Shown here piece after piece: positions 29,292 to 37,622 of a stretch of DNA of 47,269 nt. This stretch comes from Bacteroidales bacterium (lineage in GTDB: Bacteria; Bacteroidota; Bacteroidia; Bacteroidales; P3). Location: positions 1 through 47,269 of the forward strand of contig JAGADZ010000033.1 of NCBI GenBank assembly GCA_017613375.1, written 5' to 3'. A program made the translations under genes and the position numbers. The notes below the pieces were generated by a model. It worked only from the letters and a program-made list of their open reading frames with translations. It was not told where the DNA came from and ran no database searches. Every line of letters begins with the position of its first letter. Within the stretch, counting starts at the first letter, position 1.

Positions 29292-31085
29292 ATGCTTAAT
29301 TTAAAAAAAGCATATAAAAGATTTATCATTTGGAGGCTGCGTCACATCGGTGACCACACATTCCTTCTCATGCTTAGCGTTATTGTAGGTTTGTTGTCCG
29401 GTTTCGCCGCTGTGCTTTTGAAGACATTGGTTCATGTCACCAACCTATCCCTCCTCCATATCCACATTCCCACTGTCCTTGGAGGCAATCTGCTGATACT
29501 TCTTTATCCTGCCATAGGCATAATCCTTACAATACTATTTGTCAAACACATTGTAAAAGGCCAGATCGGTCATGGACTGCCATCTGTGCTGCTTTCCCTG
29601 TCTCGAAACAACGGTATTTTGCCCGCTCGCAACATGTACTCATCGCTCGTGGCATCCACCCTTACCGTCGCCTTCGGTGGAAGTGTCGGACTCGAGGCTC
29701 CCATTGCGTCCACAGGCAGTGCCATAGGTTCAAATATTGGTCGTTTCTTCCGTCTTGACACCCACGGAGTCAAGCTGTTACTTGGTTGCGGCGCCGCAGG
29801 TGCCATTGCAGGAATATTCAAAGCCCCCATTGCCGGAGTGCTGTTCGTCATCGAAGTGTTTATGTTTGACCTCACTGCAACATCGGTGTTACCACTTATG
29901 CTTTCCGCTGTCAGTGCCTCGACAGTGGCATACTTCTTGATGGGCAACGACCTGCAATTCGCTTTCCATGTCGTCGGGACATCAGGACTATCTCAAATCC
30001 CTTTCTATATTGTTTTGGGTATTTTCTGTGCCGCAGTCTCCATATACTTTTTACGAACCACCGATGCCGTGGAGAACTGGTTCGCACGTCGCAAAAGCCA
30101 AATATCACGTGTTCTATGCGGTATCATAGGCCTTGGCATATTGATATTCCTCTTTCCTCCACTATTCGGTGAAGGCTATGCCTTCCTCACGGAGTTGCTC
30201 AACGGCAGCGACGACATGTTGTTTGAACACAGCCTGCTCTCTCCTCTGCGTGACAATACATGGGTTGTGATAGCATACCTATTGATTCTGATTCTAATGA
30301 AAGCTGTAGCCACTGCCACAACAATAGGATGTGGGGGTGTTGGAGGCACGTTCGGTCCGTCATTGATCATCGGTGGTATGGCAGGTTATTTCTTCGCAAT
30401 GCTCTCCAACCATTTAGGTCTGCCGGAACAGTCCACAGCCAATTTCGCTCTCGTTGGCATGGCGGCCGTCATGACAGGAGTAATGCATGCCCCATTCATG
30501 GCTATCTTTCTGATAGCTGAAATAACTGGAGGCTATGACCTTATGGCACCTTTGCTTATTGCATCATCTGTAACATATCTCTGTGTGTCTCCTTTTGAGA
30601 AGCATTCTATATACGCACGCAAGCTGGCCGAAGAGGGCAACCTCATGACCCACGACAAAGACACATCGGCATGGCAACTCATGAACATGCGCAAATTGAT
30701 AGAGACCAACTTTGTCGTTGTACGCGACGGCGACAAGCTGCGCGACCTCGTGGAAGCCATAAAATATTCAAAACGCAATATTTTCCCAGTACTCACAGAC
30801 AACGACAAACTGATTGGTGTCATCCTCCTTGACGATGTGCGACATATCATCTTCCAACCCGAGCTTTATGACACTCTAGAAGTGACCGACCTCACACACC
30901 CTCTGTCAGAAGGCGACATTGTTCGCATCAGCGACCCTCCTGTCGAAGTAGTCAATAAATTCCAGATAGGCAACCGATACAATCTTATTGTAATTGACGA
31001 CGAAGGCTATTATATGGGATTTCTTTCTCGTGCCAATACCTTCTCAGCCTATAGACGCTTCGTTTCCTCTGTTTCTGAGGAATAA
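29292..31085 (+). CDS. ClC-family chloride channel or transporter with CBS domains
   Basis: A 597-residue membrane protein: ClC core (about 20-430) followed by a cytoplasmic region with two CBS-like domains (about 450-590). Anion-pathway motifs: GHGLP (94-98, where many family members have GSGIP), GSVGLEAP (130-137) keeping the gating glutamate E135, APIAGVLFVIEV (178-189) and GGVGGTFGPSLIIGG. At the position of the second, proton-transfer glutamate of E. coli ClC (E203) this protein has Val189, as in vertebrate channel CLC-0. That suggests passive conduction or altered coupling, but this is inference. The start at ATG 29292 follows from the promoter position. Confidence 0.9.
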   Translation: MLNLKKAYKRFIIWRLRHIGDHTFLLMLSVIVGLLSGFAAVLLKTLVHVTNLSLLHIHIPTVLGGNLLILLYPAIGIILTILFVKHIVKGQIGHGLPSVLLSLSRNNGILPARNMYSSLVASTLTVAFGGSVGLEAPIASTGSAIGSNIGRFFRLDTHGVKLLLGCGAAGAIAGIFKAPIAGVLFVIEVFMFDLTATSVLPLMLSAVSASTVAYFLMGNDLQFAFHVVGTSGLSQIPFYIVLGIFCAAVSIYFLRTTDAVENWFARRKSQISRVLCGIIGLGILIFLFPPLFGEGYAFLTELLNGSDDMLFEHSLLSPLRDNTWVVIAYLLILILMKAVATATTIGCGGVGGTFGPSLIIGGMAGYFFAMLSNHLGLPEQSTANFALVGMAAVMTGVMHAPFMAIFLIAEITGGYDLMAPLLIASSVTYLCVSPFEKHSIYARKLAEEGNLMTHDKDTSAWQLMNMRKLIETNFVVVRDGDKLRDLVEAIKYSKRNIFPVLTDNDKLIGVILLDDVRHIIFQPELYDTLEVTDLTHPLSEGDIVRISDPPVEVVNKFQIGNRYNLIVIDDEGYYMGFLSRANTFSAYRRFVSSVSEE

Positions 31086-31281
31086 TAATGTATTTTTTCT
31101 TACATGTTACAGGCCGAGGGCTTTTCCTCTTCATTCGACGTTGATGACCGGGGTCTACATCGTGGTAATCCACTCCATCCATGGCTACGTATCAAAGAGA
31201 CCGATGGTCAACTGTCATGGCCAAATCATCAATATCTACGCTCATCCTGCGACTTATCAACAGTTTACGTTGAGAACTTTA
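31086..31281. other. Gene-free stretch between the ClC stop and the nrdD promoter
   Basis: About 196 nt. An open frame of 88 codons from 31104 shows no recognisable domain and runs through the nrdD promoter, so I do not call it. Base composition is near that of coding DNA, so a decayed gene fragment is possible. No convincing terminator for the ClC gene; a 5-bp stem ATGTA/TACAT at 31088-31105 is too weak. Confidence 0.4.
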
Positions 31282-31313
31282 TTTGTCGCATACTGCTTAA
31301 TGTTGTAATTTTG
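31282..31313 (+). promoter_or_regulatory. Full -33/-7 promoter for the riboswitch-nrdDG transcript
   Basis: TTTG (31282-31285), 20-nt spacer, TAATTTTG (31306-31313), both exact. Transcription would begin near 31320, giving a leader of about 380 nt that contains the riboswitch. Confidence 0.8.
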
Positions 31314-31389
31314 CATCATGGAAAAGAGTTAGTGACTTCGGTTAATAGCCACATCACAAACTCAGTGTGAGTTCATTGACAAAAAAAAA

Positions 31390-31563
31390 TGTCTGAGTTT
31401 TTCGTTAAAAAAACGAAAGGGAATCACGTGCAACTCGTGAGCTGTCGCGCAACTGTAACTTCCTCGCCCCTGTGCAAACGGTGGTGCTAATGCCATTGGA
31501 CCGTAAGTATCTGAGAAGGTGCACCAAACCGTTATGGAAGAAGCCAGGAGACCTGCTCTGACA
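31390..31563 (+). promoter_or_regulatory. Cobalamin (adenosylcobalamin) riboswitch aptamer
   Basis: Conserved cobalamin-aptamer elements appear in order: AAAGGGAA (31416-31423), GTGCAA (31428-31433), GCTGTCGCGCAACTGTAA (31441-31458), GCCATTGG (31492-31499), and the B12 box AAGCCAGGAGACCTGC (31541-31556). Closing stem P1 pairs TGTCTGAG (31390-31397) with CTCTGACA (31556-31563) with one mismatch. The sensed ligand is known for the family. Binding normally turns off the downstream gene. Confidence 0.9.
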
Positions 31564-31655
31564 TCGGCAATACTTTCGCGTCAAAAGACCATTGTCGGAT
31601 TACCGCCATGTGCAGTATGCTGCCGCATGTCGCCTCAACCTGACAATTTTTCTTT
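31560..31655 (+). promoter_or_regulatory. Predicted riboswitch expression platform (anti-terminator and terminator)
   Basis: GACATCGGC (31560-31568) can pair with GCCGCATGTC (31622-31631) over 9 bp with one bulge; this shares GACA with P1, so the two are exclusive. ATTGTCGG (31591-31598) can pair with CCTGACAAT (31639-31647), one bulge, followed by TTTTTCTTTT. The alternative stem encloses only one arm of the terminator and so would block it. Predicted logic: ligand bound, P1 forms, terminator forms, nrdDG off. Pairing is seen in sequence; the mechanism is inferred. Confidence 0.5.
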
Positions 31656-31698
31656 TGAAGCCCAAGCACTATTGAAAGAAAAAAAACAAAAATACATC

Positions 31699-33807
31699 AT
31701 GGAGACAAGTACGCTGACAATCACAAAACGTGACGGCAATGCCGAACGTTTTTCTTTAGACAAAATCATGAATGCCATCATCAAGGCATTCAATGCTGTG
31801 CAAGAGCCTGTTGATTTAGGTTCTCTGTCAAAAATTCTCTCCCACTTGGACATCCACAACGGAATAACCGTGGAGGAGATACAGAATCAGGTAGAGGTGG
31901 CTTTAATGAAAGAAGAGTACTATAACGTGGCAAAAAGTTTCATGCTTTACCGTCAACGCCACACCGAGGATCGCGAGACGATGGAGAAGCTGAAATTCCT
32001 TGCCGATTACTGTGATGCCGCCAATGCCGCCACAGGCTCTAAATATGATGCCAACGCCAATGTCGAACACAAGAACATTGCCACCCTGATTGGAGAACTA
32101 CCGAAATCCAATTTCATCCGTCTTAATAGGCGTCTTCTCACAGACAGAATAAAAGCCATGTATGGCAAAGAGTTGGCTGACCGCTATATAGATTTGCTGA
32201 CACATCATTTCATATACAAAAATGATGAGACCTCACTGGCCAACTACTGTGCCAGCATCACCATGTATCCGTGGTTGCTCAACGGAACCGCGCCAATAGG
32301 AGGAAACTCCACAGCACCAACCAATCTAAAGTCTTTCTGCGGTGGTTTTGTCAACATGGTTTTCATGGTCAGCAGTATGCTCAGCGGTGCTTGCGCAACT
32401 CCTGAATTCCTGATGTATCTCAACTACTTCATCGGCAAAGACTATGGCGTAGACTATTACAAGAACACCGATAAAGTTGTAGACCTTAGTCTAAGACAGC
32501 GTACCTTGGACAAAGTCATCACTGACTGTTTCGAACAGATTGTATATACCTTGAACCAACCCACAGGAGCACGCAACTACCAAGCTGTTTTTTGGAATAT
32601 CGCATACTATGACAAGCCCTATTTTGAGAGTCTTTTCGGCGAATTCAGATTCCCCGACGGGTCGGCTCCAGACTGGGAAGGCCTCAAATGGCTCCAGAAG
32701 CGTTTCATGCGGTGGTTCAACCAGGAACGCACCAAAGCCGTCCTCACGTTCCCTGTTGAGACAATGGCTCTGCTAAGCAAAGATGGCGAGATGGTCGACA
32801 AAGAGATGGCAGAATTCACCGCAGAGATGTACGCCAACGGACACAGTTTCTTTACCTATATGAGCGACAATGCTGATTCGCTGAGCAGTTGCTGCCGACT
32901 ACGCAACGAAATCACAGACAACGGATTCAGCTACACTCTTGGTGCCGGCGGTGTGTCGACAGGATCAAAGAGTGTGTTGACAATCAATCTCAACCGCTGT
33001 ATCCAGTATGCCGTCAACAACAAAATGGACTATCGCGAGTTCCTTACCGATATCATCGACCTCTGCCACAAAGTGCAGATGGCCTATAACGAGAACCTGA
33101 AGGATCTTGCAGCCCACGGAATGCTTCCACTCTTCGATGCAGGCTACATCAATATAGCACGTCAATACCTAACCATAGGTGTCAACGGTCTTGTCGAGGC
33201 TGCTGAATTCATGGGACTCACCATCAACGACAACGACAACTACCGCAATTTCGTCCAAACCGTCCTCGGCCTTGTGGAGAAGAAAAACAAGGAATACCGT
33301 ACCAAGGAAGTGATGTTCAACTGCGAGATGATTCCTGCCGAGAATGTCGGTGTCAAGCATGCAAAATGGGACCGCGAAGACGGATATTTCGTCCCACGCG
33401 ACTGTTACAACAGCTATTTCTATATTGTCGAAGACCAATCAATCTCCGTACTTGAGAAATTCCGTCTGCACGGCGCACCATACATAGAGCATCTGACAGG
33501 AGGAAGTGCATTACATGTAAATCTTGAGGAGCACTTGTCACAAGAGCAGTATTTGCAACTTCTGCATGTCGCGGCAAAAGAGGGGTGCAACTATTTCACT
33601 TTCAATATTCCGAATACCATATGCAACGATTGTGGTCATATAGACAAACGCTATCTGAAAGAGTGCCCAAAATGCCATTCCAAGAATGTTGACTATATGA
33701 CGCGTATTATCGGTTACCTGAAGAGAGTAAGCAATTTCTCGGAACCACGCCAAGAGGAAGCTTCACGCCGCCATTACGCCAACCAAGAACAATTGACGGA
33801 ATGCTGA
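31699..33807 (+). CDS. nrdD: Anaerobic (class III) ribonucleoside-triphosphate reductase
   Basis: Oxygen-sensitive glycyl-radical enzyme making dNTPs from NTPs. The 702 residues have an N-terminal ATP-cone (TLTITKRDGNAERFSLDKI onward, about 4-100), the catalytic barrel with NSTAPTNLKSFCGGFVNMVF and GAGGVSTGSKSVLT, and the C-terminal zinc site CNDCG...CPKC followed by the glycyl radical loop RIIGYLKRVSNFS. Length is in the usual 600-720 range. Start ATG 31699 (METSTLTITKRDG) is chosen over an in-frame ATG at 31519, because that one lies inside the riboswitch aptamer. The last 7 nt overlap nrdG. Confidence 0.96.
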   Translation: METSTLTITKRDGNAERFSLDKIMNAIIKAFNAVQEPVDLGSLSKILSHLDIHNGITVEEIQNQVEVALMKEEYYNVAKSFMLYRQRHTEDRETMEKLKFLADYCDAANAATGSKYDANANVEHKNIATLIGELPKSNFIRLNRRLLTDRIKAMYGKELADRYIDLLTHHFIYKNDETSLANYCASITMYPWLLNGTAPIGGNSTAPTNLKSFCGGFVNMVFMVSSMLSGACATPEFLMYLNYFIGKDYGVDYYKNTDKVVDLSLRQRTLDKVITDCFEQIVYTLNQPTGARNYQAVFWNIAYYDKPYFESLFGEFRFPDGSAPDWEGLKWLQKRFMRWFNQERTKAVLTFPVETMALLSKDGEMVDKEMAEFTAEMYANGHSFFTYMSDNADSLSSCCRLRNEITDNGFSYTLGAGGVSTGSKSVLTINLNRCIQYAVNNKMDYREFLTDIIDLCHKVQMAYNENLKDLAAHGMLPLFDAGYINIARQYLTIGVNGLVEAAEFMGLTINDNDNYRNFVQTVLGLVEKKNKEYRTKEVMFNCEMIPAENVGVKHAKWDREDGYFVPRDCYNSYFYIVEDQSISVLEKFRLHGAPYIEHLTGGSALHVNLEEHLSQEQYLQLLHVAAKEGCNYFTFNIPNTICNDCGHIDKRYLKECPKCHSKNVDYMTRIIGYLKRVSNFSEPRQEEASRRHYANQEQLTEC

Positions 33808-34271
33808 AGTATCTAAATACCGACATAGTATTTCAGGAAATCCCAGACGAAGTCACTCTGGCAATAAATCTGACGGGATGTCCCTGTCATTGTCCTGGAT
33901 GTCACTCACCATATCTGTGGAATGATACAGGGAATCCCCTTACACCAGAGGCCCTTGACAAGATGATAGCCGACTGCAAGTCAAACATAACCTGTGTGGC
34001 TTTGATGGGTGGCGACGCAATACCTGACGAAGTGAATGAACTTGCCGGATATGTTCGCACACACCATACCGATCTGCACACTGCATGGTATAGTGGACGT
34101 TCACTATTGGCGCCACACATGGAAATTGACAATTTCGACTATATAAAACTTGGTCCATACTTAAGGCACCTTGGTTCCCTAAGATACAGGAGCACCAACC
34201 AACGTATGTACAAAGTCACCGATGGTAAAATGAAAGACATCACTTCGCGTTTCTGGCGAAATGATGTCTGA
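33801..34271 (+). CDS. nrdG: Anaerobic ribonucleotide reductase activating protein
   Basis: Radical SAM activase that installs the glycyl radical on NrdD. The 156-residue chain has the radical-SAM cysteine motif CxxxCxxC in LTGCPCHCPGCHSP, with one additional cysteine inside the first spacer, and the SAM-binding MGGD region. Its ATG at 33801 overlaps the 3' end of nrdD, so translation is coupled. The 3' end of the coding region forms the left part of the terminator hairpin. Confidence 0.94.
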   Translation: MLKYLNTDIVFQEIPDEVTLAINLTGCPCHCPGCHSPYLWNDTGNPLTPEALDKMIADCKSNITCVALMGGDAIPDEVNELAGYVRTHHTDLHTAWYSGRSLLAPHMEIDNFDYIKLGPYLRHLGSLRYRSTNQRMYKVTDGKMKDITSRFWRNDV

Positions 34272-34283
34272 CATTATTTTTTT
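34235..34283 (+). terminator. Terminator overlapping the end of nrdG
   Basis: AGACATCA (34235-34242) / TGATGTCT (34262-34269) with an inner TTCGC/GCGAA stem and one internal mismatch, then a T run 34277-34283. The left arm and most of the stem lie within the last codons of nrdG. Confidence 0.8.
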
Positions 34284-34294
34284 CCACGACAGTA

Positions 34295-35878
34295 TTATTT
34301 CACAGGTACGAATGTGCCGTCGTCTGAAATATTAAGATGTGGATGTTTTATGTCGGCCAAAGTAAGGGTGCGTATAAACTGAGCCACCTTGTTGCTTTCG
34401 TCAAGACGCGGACCCGTTCCATAGGGCTGAATGAAAGAATGGATACGTCCGCTGACAAGTTCTCCCTTACGATTGATTCTTGCCACCACGACAGGTGCAT
34501 ATCCTGATATGCCACTGACATTTATACCTGCAGGCGTACAGAAGTTACCAAGGCTGTATGCTATCAGGTGACCTTTATATACCTCCATGGCACGGCATAC
34601 ATGAGGACCGTGTCCATGGACAATGTCAGCACCCTCATCGATACAAAGATGTGCAAAATGGCGTAATGATCCACGATCCTCGCCGAGGAATGTCTCACGA
34701 CCTTCTGGAAGGTGTATCTTGTCCTTGCCTTCTGCACCGCCATGGAACGACACAATCAGAATATCACATGAATCACGCAATGAACGTAATATTTTCTTAA
34801 CCTGGGCTTCATCCTGATGGCGATAAGTGTAACCGTTGTGTCCAAAAGCACAGAAACCGTATGTTATTCCATTTCTTTTCAATATAGCAGATTCACACAT
34901 ATCCTTAACACCTGCATATTTGATAAGCATCTCATCAAGCAGACGCATCGTCTCGCGTATTCCTTCAGTGCCGAAATCATTGCTATGGTTATTGGCGAGA
35001 CTGAGGAAGTCGAAACCCGCATCCTTGAAAAGCGACGCATAACTCGGCGGCATACGGAAAGCATAACTGTTCTTTCCTGTACCCTTGGTACACTTGCCCT
35101 TGGCACAGATGGCACCCTCGCAGTTGCCCACTGCGATATCGGCTGATATAAGAATTGCACTCACATCGTCGAAAAGATTTTTACCATTATTTGCAGGTAA
35201 CTGATTAGAAGGGTATGTTGTTCCAAGCATCATATCGCCGACCATAGCGATAGTAATCAATGAGTCGACAACTGCACTTATCGGATTCTCAACAGGCTGA
35301 GCAGCAGGTTCATTATTAACAATCACCTGAATAGGTATTGCCGGATCAACAATAGGAGTAGACTCATTTGCAGGAAGATTGGTCGTCACCTTGTCAATAA
35401 CACGACAAGCACAAATGTAACGTGTGCTATAATACGCTTCATTTGAAGAAGATATACGAACACCTTTACTGGATGCATGGATGAAAAAGAATTCACCATC
35501 GCCTACAGAAGTAACAATACCGACATGGCCAATAGAGTGGCGGCTTTTGCGACCACCGTAGAAAACAAGGTCTCCTTTGCAGAGTTCACTTCTCTTAACA
35601 GAAACACCCTCTCTAAACTGCGGAGCTGCTGACGGAGACAATGAAACTCCAAACTTAGAATAGATATAACGTGTAAATCCAGCACAATCAAACCCTCCCG
35701 GACCTTTTCCACCCCAACGGTATGGTGTGCCAATGTATTTCTTTGCCTCATTTATCACCATATCTGCAACAGTAGAGCCATTAGCTTGATAGCTAAGACC
35801 TTGTGCTCGCAAAGAGCCTCCTGCAACAGCAGATAATAATAAGACAATAGTACACAGTTTCAGCGTCAGAGATTTCAT
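34295..35878 (-). CDS. NlpC/P60 peptidase fused to a CapA-like domain
   Basis: A 527-residue exported protein with two enzyme domains. After a signal peptide (cleaved near SLRAQG), the NlpC/P60 cysteine peptidase (about 36-165) has GTPYRWGGKGPGGFDCAGF (Cys65), SIGHVGIVTSV (His118) and FFIHASSKGV (His134). A linker rich in Pro, Asn and Val (about 166-205) leads to a CapA/PGA-synthesis-like metallophosphatase-fold domain (about 207-500) with AMVGDMMLG (211-219), GNCEGAI, LANNHSNDFG (294-303), VSFHGGAEG and GHGPHV. NlpC/P60 enzymes cut stem peptides of peptidoglycan; CapA relates to polyglutamate capsule or release. Both catalytic sets look intact. A -7 promoter lies upstream. Confidence 0.9.
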   Translation of the reverse strand: MKSLTLKLCTIVLLLSAVAGGSLRAQGLSYQANGSTVADMVINEAKKYIGTPYRWGGKGPGGFDCAGFTRYIYSKFGVSLSPSAAPQFREGVSVKRSELCKGDLVFYGGRKSRHSIGHVGIVTSVGDGEFFFIHASSKGVRISSSNEAYYSTRYICACRVIDKVTTNLPANESTPIVDPAIPIQVIVNNEPAAQPVENPISAVVDSLITIAMVGDMMLGTTYPSNQLPANNGKNLFDDVSAILISADIAVGNCEGAICAKGKCTKGTGKNSYAFRMPPSYASLFKDAGFDFLSLANNHSNDFGTEGIRETMRLLDEMLIKYAGVKDMCESAILKRNGITYGFCAFGHNGYTYRHQDEAQVKKILRSLRDSCDILIVSFHGGAEGKDKIHLPEGRETFLGEDRGSLRHFAHLCIDEGADIVHGHGPHVCRAMEVYKGHLIAYSLGNFCTPAGINVSGISGYAPVVVARINRKGELVSGRIHSFIQPYGTGPRLDESNKVAQFIRTLTLADIKHPHLNISDDGTFVPVK

Positions 35879-35991
35879 TTCTGTATAACTTAATTAATAA
35901 AATAAGACTGTTGTGCTACTTAATTTCTGTATTTTCAATAATCAGGCACGATGTAGAGGCATACGCCTCTTCTTATTCACACCGGAAAATG

Positions 35992-35999
35992 CAAAAGTA
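35992..35999 (-). promoter_or_regulatory. -7 promoter element for the NlpC/P60-CapA gene
   Basis: Reads TACTTTTG on minus, exact, 114 nt before the ATG. The long leader contains a small hairpin AGAGGC/GCCTCT (35955-35970). No clear -33 TTTG; that position falls in the loop of the upstream terminator. Confidence 0.5.
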
Positions 36000-36000
36000 C

Positions 36001-36034
36001 AAAAAAAACCGAAACCTATATTAAAAAGGTTTCG
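36001..36034 (-). terminator. Terminator after the O-antigen ligase gene
   Basis: Perfect 8-bp stem CGAAACCT (36010-36017) / AGGTTTCG (36027-36034) with a 9-nt loop. On minus the stem is followed by a run of eight T (36001-36008), then directly by the -7 box of the next gene. Confidence 0.8.
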
Positions 36035-36105
36035 TTTTTAAGTTTTTTTGTGATTTATATATAATATAAAAATTTGATATTTATATATTTAATCAAATAT
36101 ATCCA

Positions 36106-37587
36106 TTAACCGACAGATTTTTTAGTTTCTGTCAATATTATGTCATTTTGAAGTTTATCAGACCTCTTTTTCGAAGAATACACATCCAAGGCAACCACCA
36201 CTGCCGTGAACCCCCAAAATGGAACCGATAGCTTATCCGTATCAAGGAAGTTATTAAAAATACCATGGACATAATAAGTCAAGAGACTGAGAGTGAATGC
36301 CAAGGCCATATTTGCGACAACACGGTCCTCCGCAGTACGGTATACACGGACACCCGTGGCAAAAGTAATCATGAAAATACATAATACCAAGGTCACACCT
36401 ACGACACCCTGTTCTGTAAGGGGACCGATATATTCACTATGGGCGTTGCCCCTGTCACCAGAATTAGTACTTATGACAGAGAGCTGATAACTACGCTGAT
36501 AGCTTGCATATAAAAACTGATATGTTCCTGGTCCACAGCCTAACAAAGGATACTCTTTGAACATCCTTATCGCTGAAGCCCAACGGTTAAGTCTCTCCAA
36601 ATTAGATGCATCCGTAGAAATATTTGATATAGACTTCACCTGCCCTGCAATATCATATGAGGAATCCTGTTTGTTTTTTCCGAGCTTGTAAAGTACATCC
36701 GACTGATAGACAAAAAAAGCGCTAACAGCCAATCCAAAAAACAGTATCATCCAACGGACTTTCATACCTATACGGACAGCGAAATAAACAGCCACCGCTG
36801 CCAAAACACTAATCCAAGCAGCACGTGAATACGAAAACAGAAGTCCCGTGACAAGAAGTGCGAACATGGCAAGAAAAAGAATTTTAGCCCAACCTCTACT
36901 TCCTCGCGAGAAGATAAAATAAAACGCAGCCGGCAAGAAAAGAGCTATTACACATCCATAAGCAGTATGGTCATTGTAGAAAGGTCTCATTACGCGGTGT
37001 AAAGTCTGCAAATCCGAGAAATTCCCAACAGTTTTGAGTGTGGCAATCAGAATGACCACAATTAAAGAGACTGCATAACACCAGAAAAAAGTCCTGATGT
37101 TCTCATGACGACGGAATATCTGAGCAGCGGCGAAATAAAACGGTATCACAAACCAGAGACGCGACAAAAAGTATTTTATTGAAACCCACGGAATCTGCGA
37201 TGTAAACGCAGTGACAAGCATCCATATCAGCGAAGCAATGACAGCTATAGTCACTGGATGATGTAGAATCTTTATATCATAACTGCGTTGTAACAACACC
37301 CTGAAGAGGAAGATGAAAGTAAAAAGTATCATCATTGGTTCCACCGGCATGGATAACTCCATGCCAGGGACAAAAGCATAATTCACAGCAAATGGCGTCA
37401 ACAATGCCATAACCATAAGACCCGTCTCGATCCTCAGGATGAAAAGCAACAAAGCCAGCCCTGCTATAGGCAATAAGAAAAGGTAGTAGAAGTCTTTAGA
37501 CAACAATATGGTATTTGCCGCAAGAAAAAGAGCGGTCACGGCAATTGCCGACAACAAAGACTTATTCTTCTTGAACCATTCTGCCAT
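36106..37587 (-). CDS. O-antigen ligase/polymerase family membrane protein (Wzy_C)
   Basis: A 493-residue polytopic protein with about twelve membrane segments and the large periplasmic loop between late segments typical of the WaaL/Wzy family, including SYSRAAWISVLAAVAVY, LGCGPGTYQFLYASYQ and NAHSEYIGPLTEQGVVGV. It either polymerises repeat units or ligates polysaccharide to lipid A-core; the two cannot be told apart by sequence. It follows wzz by 35 nt, so both probably act on the same glycan. A terminator lies downstream. Confidence 0.85.
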   Translation of the reverse strand: MAEWFKKNKSLLSAIAVTALFLAANTILLSKDFYYLFLLPIAGLALLLFILRIETGLMVMALLTPFAVNYAFVPGMELSMPVEPMMILFTFIFLFRVLLQRSYDIKILHHPVTIAVIASLIWMLVTAFTSQIPWVSIKYFLSRLWFVIPFYFAAAQIFRRHENIRTFFWCYAVSLIVVILIATLKTVGNFSDLQTLHRVMRPFYNDHTAYGCVIALFLPAAFYFIFSRGSRGWAKILFLAMFALLVTGLLFSYSRAAWISVLAAVAVYFAVRIGMKVRWMILFFGLAVSAFFVYQSDVLYKLGKNKQDSSYDIAGQVKSISNISTDASNLERLNRWASAIRMFKEYPLLGCGPGTYQFLYASYQRSYQLSVISTNSGDRGNAHSEYIGPLTEQGVVGVTLVLCIFMITFATGVRVYRTAEDRVVANMALAFTLSLLTYYVHGIFNNFLDTDKLSVPFWGFTAVVVALDVYSSKKRSDKLQNDIILTETKKSVG

Positions 37588-37622
37588 GGAGGGGAATAAT
37601 TGTCATGGAGCCACCCTAAAGG

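Noticed and set aside
31088-31105. Possible terminator after the ClC gene
   Set aside because: Only a 5-bp A/T-rich stem without a proper T run on the 3' side.
31104-31370. Open frame of 88 codons between ClC and nrdD
   Set aside because: Runs through the nrdD promoter and its early leader, and shows no recognisable domain.
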